Of a stretch of DNA of 12,069 nucleotides, positions 6,367-12,069 are shown piece by piece; position 1 is the first letter of the stretch, and the number at the start of each line of letters is the position of its first letter. The DNA is taken from positions 1 through 12,069 of the forward strand of contig JAGHZG010000013.1 in NCBI GenBank assembly GCA_017743275.1. Reading direction: 5' to 3'. Source of the stretch: Chloroflexota bacterium (GTDB lineage: Bacteria > Chloroflexota > Anaerolineae > B4-G1 > DUEL01). A program made the position numbers and the translations under genes. A model generated the notes under the pieces. That model was not told the origin of the DNA. It was given only the letters and a program-made list of their open reading frames with translations, and made no database searches.

Positions 6367-8160
6367 ATGGCCGAACACGCACAGAACGACCACCTGCTTC
6401 GCCTCCGCCATTCGGCGTCACACGTCATGGCCCAGGCCGTCCTGGAAAAGTTCCCGGGAGCCAAACTGGCCATCGGGCCCGCCATTGAGACCGGTTTCTA
6501 CTATGACTTTGACCTCCCCCGTCCGCTCACCCCGGAGGACCTGGCGGAGATTGAGGCCCGGATGCGGGAGATCATCGCCGAGGGGTACGACTTCGTCTAC
6601 CAGGAGATTAGCGAGGAGGAAGCCCGCCGCCTCTTCGCCGACCAGCCCTACAAACTGGAACTGATAGAGGGCATCCTGGCGGGCGGTGTAGATGAAGACG
6701 GCAACCCCACCGAAGAGCATCCCGTCCTTTCCATCTACCGCCACGGCCCCTTCGTGGACCTCTGCCGGGGACCGCACGTCTCCAATACCCGCGAGATCAA
6801 CCCGGACGCGGTCAAACTGCTCAGCGTGGCCGGGGCATACTGGCGGGGGGATGAGCGGCGCCCGATGCTACAGCGCATCTACGGTACCGCCTGGGAGACG
6901 CCGGAGGACCTGCAGGCCTACCTGTCCTGGCGGGAGGAGGTGGAGCGGCGGGACCACCGACGGCTCATCAAGGAACTGGACCTCATCAGTTTCCACGAGG
7001 AGGGCGGCGCCGGCCTGGCCTACTGGCACCCCAAAGGGGGCCGCATCCGCCAGATCATAGAGGACCACTGGCGCGCCCGACACCGGGAGGGCGGTTACGA
7101 AATCGTCTACACTCCCCACATCGGGCGGGCCCAACTCTGGGAGCGCTCCGGGCACCTCCAGTTCTACAAAGAGAACATGTACGCTCCCATAGAGATTGAG
7201 GGGGTCCAGTACTATCTGAAGCCGATGAACTGCCCCTTCCATATCCTCATCTACAAAAGCCGAACCCATTCCTACCGGGACCTGCCACTGCGCTGGGCAG
7301 AACTGGGGACGGTCTACCGCTTTGAGCGGAGCGGTGTCCTCCACGGCCTCCTGCGGGTGCGGGGCTTCACTCAGGACGATGCCCACATCTTCTGCACGCC
7401 AGAGCAGATAGAGGACGAAATCCTGGGGGTGCTGGACTTCAGCCTGAGCCTTCTGCGGGACTTCGGCTTCACGGAGTACCAGATAGAACTGAGCGTACGA
7501 GACCCCCGGACGCCGGAGAAGTACGCCGGGAGCAACGAGAGATGGGAACAGGCGGAGCGGTCCCTGGTCAAAGCACTGGAGGCCCGGAACCTCCCCTACA
7601 AGCGGATGGAGGGAGAGGCCGTCTTCTACGGCCCCAAGATAGACATCAAAATCCAAGACGCGCTGGGCCGGGCCTGGCAGTGCACGACCATCCAGTTTGA
7701 CTTCAACGTGCCGGAGCGGTTTGACCTGACCTTCCGGGACCGGGACGGGCAGGAACGGAGGCCATATCTGGTTCACCGGGCACTGTTGGGGAGCATGGAG
7801 CGGTTCTTCGGCGTCCTGGTGGAGCACTACGGGGGCGCGTTCCCGGTCTGGCTGGCACCGGTGCAGGCGGTGGTCATCCCCATTGCGGACCGGCATGTGG
7901 ACTACGCCTGGGAAGTGGCGCGACGACTCAGTGCGGCCGGCCTGCGGGTGGAGGTCAACGACTCCTCGGACCGGATGCAGGCCAAAATCCGCGACGCCCA
8001 AATGGAGAAAATCCCCTACATGCTGATTGTCGGTGACCGGGAGATGCAGAATGGGGAGGTCAACCTGCGCCGCCGGGACGGGGAAGTGCCCGGTGCGATG
8101 TCGGTGGACGCGTTCATCGCGCTGGCTCTGGAGGCCGCCCGGGAACGGCGGCTATTGTAG
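6367..8160 (+). CDS. thrS: Threonyl-tRNA synthetase lacking the TGS domain
   Basis: Attaches threonine to tRNA-Thr in the cytoplasm using ATP. The 597-residue protein opens directly with the editing (SAD) domain: H15 and H19 in RHSASH, and C133 and H137 in CRGPH, form the site that clears mischarged seryl-tRNA. The class II catalytic core follows, with the three expected zinc ligands C289 (KPMNCP), H340 (QDDAH) and H470 (YLVHRA), motif 2 at RFERSGVLHG (318-327) and motif 3 at LLGSMERFFG (473-482). The C-terminal anticodon-binding domain (about 500-597) includes SSDRMQAKIRDAQ and PYMLIVGDRE. Typical bacterial ThrRS is about 640 residues with an N-terminal TGS domain of about 60. That domain is absent, and the T-box terminator directly upstream leaves no room for it. 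The start follows AGGAGG (6357-6362). The stop TAG lies within a palindromic repeat. Confidence 0.96.
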   Translation: MAEHAQNDHLLRLRHSASHVMAQAVLEKFPGAKLAIGPAIETGFYYDFDLPRPLTPEDLAEIEARMREIIAEGYDFVYQEISEEEARRLFADQPYKLELIEGILAGGVDEDGNPTEEHPVLSIYRHGPFVDLCRGPHVSNTREINPDAVKLLSVAGAYWRGDERRPMLQRIYGTAWETPEDLQAYLSWREEVERRDHRRLIKELDLISFHEEGGAGLAYWHPKGGRIRQIIEDHWRARHREGGYEIVYTPHIGRAQLWERSGHLQFYKENMYAPIEIEGVQYYLKPMNCPFHILIYKSRTHSYRDLPLRWAELGTVYRFERSGVLHGLLRVRGFTQDDAHIFCTPEQIEDEILGVLDFSLSLLRDFGFTEYQIELSVRDPRTPEKYAGSNERWEQAERSLVKALEARNLPYKRMEGEAVFYGPKIDIKIQDALGRAWQCTTIQFDFNVPERFDLTFRDRDGQERRPYLVHRALLGSMERFFGVLVEHYGGAFPVWLAPVQAVVIPIADRHVDYAWEVARRLSAAGLRVEVNDSSDRMQAKIRDAQMEKIPYMLIVGDREMQNGEVNLRRRDGEVPGAMSVDAFIALALEAARERRLL

Positions 8161-8214
8161 GGACAGGGCTTGCCCCTGCCCCAGAAGGGCAACCGCAAGA
8201 GTTGCCCCTACAAT
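8154..8214. repeat. 61-base palindromic repeat at the thrS / GH13 convergent junction
   Basis: The outer arms are ATTGTAGGG (8154-8162) and CCCTACAAT (8206-8214), a perfect 9-bp inverted repeat. Inside are two smaller hairpins: CAGGG (8164-8168) with CCCTG (8174-8178), and GGGCAAC (8187-8193) with GTTGCCC (8201-8207). The arms supply the TAG stop of thrS on the plus strand and the TAG stop of the minus-strand gene, both reading TTG TAG. It resembles short non-autonomous palindromic (REP/MITE-like) elements. As RNA it could also act as a two-way 3' stem-loop, though there is no T tract. Confidence 0.8.
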
Positions 8215-10127
8215 GCCACCATCGCGCAGCCCGCGGGGGGCCATTCTGCCTCCAGACGGCCCTCCTCCAGCGCCCACGACGCGCCGCTCAGCAGGTCGGT
8301 GACGGCAGGGCGGTCCGTCGGCAGGCGCAGGGAAAACCGCCGCGCCGCGTGAACGTCCAGATTGACCACCAGTGCTACTCCCTCACCACCCCGGCGCCGG
8401 ACAATGGCCCAAACCAGCGGGTCGGTGCTCTCCAGCAGGATGAAGGTGGCGGGGTCGGGGTCGGCGATGAGATCGGCATAGCAAGCACGCGCGTCCAGCG
8501 TGCGGGCGATCCAGTCCACCAGATTGGGCTCGTTCTCCCATCCGTAGGCCACAGTGCTGAAGAGGGCCAGCCGCTCCGGAGGGTAGTCGGGCAGTTCCGC
8601 GCGCGTGAAATCCAGCCCGGTGTTGACCGGCACCGTCTCCGCCAGTTCCAGGCCGGAATGGCAGAAGGGGATGGCCGGGAGGACGCATCCCAGGGCCCAG
8701 GTCATTCGGGCGGCGGCCAGGCCGCCTGGCCGGGCCGCGGCGCGGGGCGTGTTGTGGCTCTCCGGTCCGGCCAGGAACGGCAGCGGCAGGCCTGTCCGGG
8801 CCAGTGGGCGCAGGAGGCCGTCCACTAAATGCTCCGGTCGCCAGACGGCCCACCAGTAGTTGCCGATGACCGCGTTGTACCCCTCCTCCACCAGCCCGTG
8901 GTCGTAGGAGAACGTCTCGTCCCAGAAGGCGAACTCCGGATGGATGGCCCGGGCGGCCTCCACGATGCGCCGCTTCAGGTCAGGCGGGAGCGCGTGCCCC
9001 ATATCTATCATCGCCCCGTCTATGCCAAACTCCCGGATGTAGTACGGGAGAATCTCCACAATCCGCTCCCAGAGGGGTTCCACCGCGTTCTCTGGTCGGG
9101 CCAGTCGGGCGTCATACATCCGGACCGTGTTGTAGGCGATGTAGTTGAAGTCCGGGTGGTCGTAGAGGCGCAGGTAGGTGACGTCGGTCCAGGGCGGCTG
9201 GGGATCATCCGGGGGCCAGTCGGCGAAGGCGCCAGGGATGCGGACGCGCGTCCCATCGGGCAGGACGCCGATCCAGCGGACGCCCTCTTTGTGGACGGAC
9301 TCCGGCGGCGGAGGCAGGGTGAACATCTGTCGGTAGACGGGATGGGGCGGGATGAGGTCGGCCTGTTCTCCCCGGGCCACCCGTTCCTTGATGATGGTCA
9401 GTTCCTCCGGAGTGAAAACCGGCGCCCCGTAGGCGTCCTCCCGCAGGTCGTCTGGCGCGCGGTTGGGGATGTCGGCCCGAATCCAGTAGAACCACTCCGG
9501 GTGCTCGGCGGCCCAGTCGGCATCCAGCGACGCCGTCCGCAGGGCAAACTCCACCACCACCCGCATGCCCAGATGGTGGGCCGCCTGGACGAAGGCGGCA
9601 AACTCCTCCTCCGGTTCCAGCCCCAGCGCAGGCTCCGCCAGCCGGTCGTCCAGCCGGTAGGGGTTGCGGATGGCGTAGACGGAGCCCAGATTCCCCTTGC
9701 GCCCGTCCACTCCGACGGCGGTCACGGGCAGGAGGTGGACGGTGTTGAAGCCCAGGGATCGCAGCATGGGGAGGAGGGCGATGGATTTCAGGAACGTGCC
9801 CGTCTCCTGCCAGCCGTCGCCGATGGTCTCCAGGGAGAGATGACCGTCGCCATCATGGTCAAAGGCAGTGGTCGCCCGAACCAGAATGTTGTAAGTGACG
9901 GCCTGCCGGGACCAGGTCCCGTTGGGTCCCCGCAGCGGCGACGATGGCGGCTGATGCAGGATTTCCTCCACCCGTTCCAGGTAGAACCGATAGGGATTGA
10001 CGGCCCGACGGGTCGGCGGACCGGCGGGATCCGCCCAGAGGCCGGGGACGGCATAGGGAAAGTTCTCCCCCTTACCCAGAGCGACAGCCTGGGCCAGCCG
10101 GTCACGAAGAAGCAACAGGGTTTGCAT
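8208..10127 (-). CDS. Alpha-amylase superfamily (GH13-like) protein, possible maltosyl/glucanotransferase
   Basis: Probably acts on alpha-1,4-glucans or maltose derivatives in the cytoplasm; no signal peptide is seen. From the ATG at 10127 (AGGAGG at 10143-10138 on the minus strand) it is 639 residues. TIM-barrel motifs in order: LGFNTVHLLPV (125-135); region I-like MRVVVEFALRTAS (188-200) then EHPEWFYW (208-215), which recalls GlgE maltosyltransferases; region II GIDGAMIDMGH (368-378) with candidate nucleophile D375; region III FWDETF (401-406) with candidate acid/base E404; region IV-like GPESHNTPR (454-462). The Arg normally two residues before the nucleophile is Met373, and the usual region IV Asp is Asn459. 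A DHDGDG loop (90-95) looks calcium-binding. Superfamily is fairly sure; reaction and subfamily are not. It stands alone, convergent with thrS and divergent from pxpA. Confidence 0.82.
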   Translation of the reverse strand: MQTLLLLRDRLAQAVALGKGENFPYAVPGLWADPAGPPTRRAVNPYRFYLERVEEILHQPPSSPLRGPNGTWSRQAVTYNILVRATTAFDHDGDGHLSLETIGDGWQETGTFLKSIALLPMLRSLGFNTVHLLPVTAVGVDGRKGNLGSVYAIRNPYRLDDRLAEPALGLEPEEEFAAFVQAAHHLGMRVVVEFALRTASLDADWAAEHPEWFYWIRADIPNRAPDDLREDAYGAPVFTPEELTIIKERVARGEQADLIPPHPVYRQMFTLPPPPESVHKEGVRWIGVLPDGTRVRIPGAFADWPPDDPQPPWTDVTYLRLYDHPDFNYIAYNTVRMYDARLARPENAVEPLWERIVEILPYYIREFGIDGAMIDMGHALPPDLKRRIVEAARAIHPEFAFWDETFSYDHGLVEEGYNAVIGNYWWAVWRPEHLVDGLLRPLARTGLPLPFLAGPESHNTPRAAARPGGLAAARMTWALGCVLPAIPFCHSGLELAETVPVNTGLDFTRAELPDYPPERLALFSTVAYGWENEPNLVDWIARTLDARACYADLIADPDPATFILLESTDPLVWAIVRRRGGEGVALVVNLDVHAARRFSLRLPTDRPAVTDLLSGASWALEEGRLEAEWPPAGCAMVAL

Positions 10128-10186
10128 AAACCACGTTCCTCCTGAACGGAAATTCCAGCAGGGCTTACGCCGTTCGCAGATCAACT

Positions 10187-10215
10187 AATTCGCGTAAATT
10201 CGCGCAATTTGTGGC
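10187..10215. repeat. Three near-tandem 10-base repeats in the GH13-pxpA divergent region
   Basis: AATTCGCGTA (10187-10196), AATTCGCGCA (10197-10206) and AATTTGTGGC (10206-10215) follow each other at about one helical turn. They lie in the leader of the minus-strand gene, downstream of its candidate promoter. They could be a protein-binding site, curved DNA or part of a dispersed repeat; nothing more can be said from sequence. Confidence 0.5.
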
Positions 10216-10237
10216 AAAAAGAGCAACGACTCTCCGA

Positions 10238-10266
10238 ATTATACCTGAAAATCCTCCAAAGAGAAA
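10238..10266 (-). promoter_or_regulatory. Candidate promoter of the GH13-like gene
   Basis: On the minus strand a perfect TATAAT (10243 down to 10238) is preceded after 17 bases by TTTCTC (10266 down to 10261), a poor -35 match. Transcription would start near 10231, leaving a leader of about 100 bases that contains the 10-base repeats. On the plus strand of the same gap, TACAAT (10291-10296) could be the -10 of pxpA, but it has no recognisable -35. Confidence 0.38.
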
Positions 10267-10370
10267 TCTGGTGGTAGGTGTTGAGTCCTCTACAATCGTA
10301 CCGGGCTAAAGTCTCAAAAAGATGACAGTGTTTGTGCGGGCAACTCCTCCGAACTGAAAGGTCTGGTGCT

Positions 10371-11141
10371 ATGGTCATAGACCTCAATTGCGACATGGGA
10401 GAAAGTTTCGGGGCCTACGCCCTCGGCGCAGACGAGGCGCTGATGCCGCTGGTCACTTCGGCCAACATCGCCTGCGGCTATCACGCCGGGGACCCGATGG
10501 TGATGGACCGGACCGTGCGGTTGGCCCTCCGCTACGGCGTGGGCATCGGCGCCCACCCGGGATTTCCGGACCTGATGGGCTTCGGTCGCCGGGCGATGCA
10601 TCTGCGGCCCGAGGAGATAGAGAACTACGTCCTCTATCAGGTCGGCGCGCTGGCAGCGTTTGCCCATGCAGCGGGGGCGGAACTCACCCACGTCAAGCCC
10701 CACGGCGCGCTCTACAACATGGCCGCGCGCGACCCCGAAATCGCCCGGGCGGTCGCCCGGGGCGTCGCCCGGGCGGGGCCGCGCCGGATTCTGGTGGGAC
10801 TGGCGAACTCGGCCCTCAGCCAGGCCGCCGCCGAAGTGGGCCTGCCCTTCGCGCGCGAGGGGTTCGCCGACCGGGCCTACGAACCCGACGGAAACCTGCG
10901 CCCCCGCCACCTGCCCGGAGCGGTCCTCACCGACCCGGAACAGGCCGCCGAACAGGCCCTGCAGATTGTCCGGGAAAAACGGGTCACCGCCAGCAACGGG
11001 GAGAGCATCCCACTGGTCGTGGACACCCTGTGCATCCACGGCGATACCCCCGGCGCGGTGGAGATTGCCCGTGCCGTCCGCCAGCGGCTGGAGCGCGCGG
11101 GCGTGGACGTGTTGCCGATGGGAAAATTTTTGGGACAATGA
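10371..11141 (+). CDS. pxpA: 5-oxoprolinase (ATP-hydrolysing) subunit A, LamB/YcsF family
   Basis: With PxpB and PxpC it converts 5-oxoproline (pyroglutamate) to glutamate at the cost of ATP, a housekeeping salvage of a spontaneous glutamine/glutamate damage product. The 256-residue product has the family's fixed motifs: DLNCDMGESFG (4-14), ANIACGYHAGDP (31-42), GAHPGFPD (60-67), HVKPHGALYN (107-116), EGFADRAY (163-170) and CIHGDTPGA (221-229), ending MGKFLG. The start at 10371 is chosen because homology begins with MVIDLNCDMGE; an in-frame ATG at 10332 would add 13 residues without family resemblance. The ribosome binding site is weak (AAAGG near 10357-10361, about nine bases away). The stop overlaps the pxpB start (ATGA), so the two are translationally coupled. 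Confidence 0.95.
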   Translation: MVIDLNCDMGESFGAYALGADEALMPLVTSANIACGYHAGDPMVMDRTVRLALRYGVGIGAHPGFPDLMGFGRRAMHLRPEEIENYVLYQVGALAAFAHAAGAELTHVKPHGALYNMAARDPEIARAVARGVARAGPRRILVGLANSALSQAAAEVGLPFAREGFADRAYEPDGNLRPRHLPGAVLTDPEQAAEQALQIVREKRVTASNGESIPLVVDTLCIHGDTPGAVEIARAVRQRLERAGVDVLPMGKFLGQ

Positions 11142-11803
11142 CATTCCCCCGTATCCTGCCTGTCGGAGATGCCGCGCTGGTCGTGGAGTTCGGGGATGCG
11201 ATCCACCCGGACATCCACCGCCAGGTACTGGCCCTGGACCGTGCGCTGGCGGCAGACCCCTTCCCCGGCCTGCGGGAGACCGTCCCCACCTATCGGTCCC
11301 TGCTGGTCTACTACGACCCCCGACAACTCTCCTGGGACGAGGCCCGGAGACGGGTCGCCGATGCCCTGGCACGGAGCATAGACATCCCGCTGCCGGAGAC
11401 GCGGGAAGTGGAAATCCCCGTCGTCTACGGCGGAGAGTTCGGCCCCGACATCGGTTTCGTGGCCGCCCACACCGGCCTCTCCGAAGGGGAAGTGGTCCGC
11501 CTGCATACAGGCGCCACCTACACCGTCTACATGCTGGGGTTCGCTCCGGGATTCGTCTATCTGGGGGGACTGCCGGAGGCCCTGGCGACGCCCCGGCTCC
11601 CCACCCCGCGCCCGTCGGTGCCAGCGGGGTCTGTGGGCATCGCCGGCTTCCAGACCGGCATCTATGGCCTCTCCACCCCCGGCGGATGGCGACTGATCGG
11701 GCGGACGCCGCTGGCGATGCTGAACCTGAACCGCCAGCCCCCTACCCTGCTCCAGCCAGGCGACCGGGTGCGGTTCATCCCCATTTCGGCCGAAGAATTC
11801 TAA
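11138..11803 (+). CDS. pxpB: 5-oxoprolinase subunit B, KipI family
   Basis: Partner of PxpC in the carboxyltransferase-like half of the 5-oxoprolinase complex. The same fold occurs in Bacillus KipI, an inhibitor of the sporulation kinase KinA. The 221-residue protein starts ILPVGDAALVVEFGD (6-20) and shows the diagnostic YMLGFAPGFVYLGGLP (131-146), then PRPSVPAGSVGIAGFQTGIY (157-176) and LSTPGGWRLIGRTPL (178-192), with PGDRVRFIPI near the end. The start at 11138 overlaps the pxpA stop by four bases. Reading frame open upstream of this within pxpA (to about 10388) is a shadow and not part of the protein. Two hairpins separate it from pxpC. Confidence 0.95.
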   Translation: MTFPRILPVGDAALVVEFGDAIHPDIHRQVLALDRALAADPFPGLRETVPTYRSLLVYYDPRQLSWDEARRRVADALARSIDIPLPETREVEIPVVYGGEFGPDIGFVAAHTGLSEGEVVRLHTGATYTVYMLGFAPGFVYLGGLPEALATPRLPTPRPSVPAGSVGIAGFQTGIYGLSTPGGWRLIGRTPLAMLNLNRQPPTLLQPGDRVRFIPISAEEF

Positions 11804-11807
11804 AACC

Positions 11808-11839
11808 CGTGCCAGGCGCTTTCAGAAATGCCTGGCACG
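11808..11839 (+). repeat. Palindromic hairpin between pxpB and pxpC
   Basis: CGTGCCAGGC (11808-11817) pairs perfectly with GCCTGGCACG (11830-11839), leaving a 12-base loop, five bases after the pxpB stop codon. No T run follows, so it is more likely a palindromic repeat or mRNA stabiliser than an intrinsic terminator. It directly abuts a second hairpin that covers the pxpC start. Confidence 0.75.
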
Positions 11840-11866
11840 TCCAGCATTCCGTTGATCTATGCTGGA
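11840..11866 (+). promoter_or_regulatory. Hairpin sequestering the pxpC start codon
   Basis: TCCAGCAT (11840-11847) is the exact reverse complement of ATGCTGGA (11859-11866), which begins with the pxpC ATG. The 8-bp stem with an 11-base loop would hide the start codon, and no good Shine-Dalgarno precedes it. A role in controlling pxpC translation is inferred. Confidence 0.5.
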
Positions 11867-12069
11867 AGTCCTTGACGGCGGATGGCTGACTACCGTCCAG
11901 GACCTGGGGCGGCCCGGATATGAACGGTACGGGATTCCCGTCTCCGGGGCAATGGATGTTTTCGCCTTCCGGGTCGCTAACGGCCTGGTCGGCAATCCTC
12001 CGGGCGCGGCCGGGCTGGAAATCACCCTGGTGGGGCCCGTGCTGGCCGCGACCGCGCCCTGCCTGATTG
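11859..12069 (+). CDS. pxpC: 5-oxoprolinase subunit C, KipA family, N-terminal part (cut by window end)
   Basis: Third subunit of ATP-dependent 5-oxoprolinase, the second half of the split carboxyltransferase-like domain that pairs with PxpB. Only the first 70 codons are in the window and they are open to the end. The start [20 protein letters not shown] and the following [20 protein letters not shown] are the hallmark N-terminus of the family, which is usually about 300 residues or more. There is no convincing ribosome binding site, and the start codon lies in a hairpin, unlike the tight pxpA-pxpB coupling. The ATG at 11859 is the only start that fits the homology. Confidence 0.93.
   Translation, partial: MLEVLDGGWLTTVQDLGRPGYERYGIPVSGAMDVFAFRVANGLVGNPPGAAGLEITLVGPVLAATAPCLI

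Noticed and set aside
6868..8001. 377-residue minus-strand open frame within thrS
   Set aside because: Shadow of a fully motif-supported threonyl-tRNA synthetase.
8829..10145. 438-residue plus-strand open frame opposite the GH13-like gene
   Set aside because: It has no recognisable domain and low-complexity composition, whereas the minus strand encodes ordered amylase-superfamily motifs with a good ribosome binding site.
10388..11137. Upstream extension of the PxpB frame through pxpA
   Set aside because: The frame is open only because of high GC; homology to the family starts just after the ATG at 11138, and pxpA occupies the region in another frame.
10660..11889. 409-residue plus-strand frame across pxpA-pxpB
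   Set aside because: Arg/Pro-rich shadow translation with no family resemblance, overlapping two strongly supported genes.

Overview
The window looks like a chromosomal segment of a GC-rich bacterium with Gram-positive-style gene control, most plausibly a Chloroflexota (Anaerolineae-type) organism. This rests on strong AGGAGG ribosome binding sites, consensus sigma-70-type promoters, a T-box tRNA-sensing leader in front of a threonyl-tRNA synthetase gene, a lipoprotein-type substrate-binding protein, and many short palindromic repeats between genes. The phylum is an inference; no rRNA or marker phylogeny is available here.

Left part (1-5648): a complete five-gene branched-chain amino acid type (Liv/HAAT) ABC transporter operon. 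A promoter at 64-91 precedes a lipoprotein substrate-binding protein (265-1401). Two stem-loops (1422-1501) separate it from the two permeases (1522-2826, 2838-4112) and the two ATPases (4109-4924, 4935-5648), which are packed with overlaps or gaps of about ten bases. Both permeases are longer than usual, each with an extra membrane-type segment in the middle.

Centre (5649-8160): a 268-base spacer with repeat fragments, then a textbook TTGACA-17-TATAAT promoter, a long T-box leader (about 5952-6315) with a Thr ACC specifier candidate and a mutually exclusive antiterminator/terminator pair, and thrS (6367-8160). The leader contains an unusual A/T-rich hairpin built from 9-base repeats. The synthetase lacks the N-terminal TGS domain.

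Right part (8154-12069): a 61-base palindromic repeat sits at the convergent end of thrS and a minus-strand alpha-amylase-superfamily protein (8208-10127), and supplies both stop codons. The amylase-like protein keeps the nucleophile and acid/base positions but differs at two normally invariant residues. Divergent from it is the 5-oxoprolinase cluster pxpA (10371-11141), pxpB (11138-11803) and pxpC (11859 to window end, truncated), which opens pyroglutamate to glutamate using ATP. Two adjacent hairpins lie between pxpB and pxpC, and the second contains the pxpC start codon.

Functionally the window combines amino-acid import, amino-acid-sensing control of tRNA charging, alpha-glucan chemistry and pyroglutamate salvage. 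No mobile element, CRISPR array, phage gene or defence system was seen. The most unusual material is the RNA and palindrome architecture around thrS and pxpC, and the divergent GH13-like protein.
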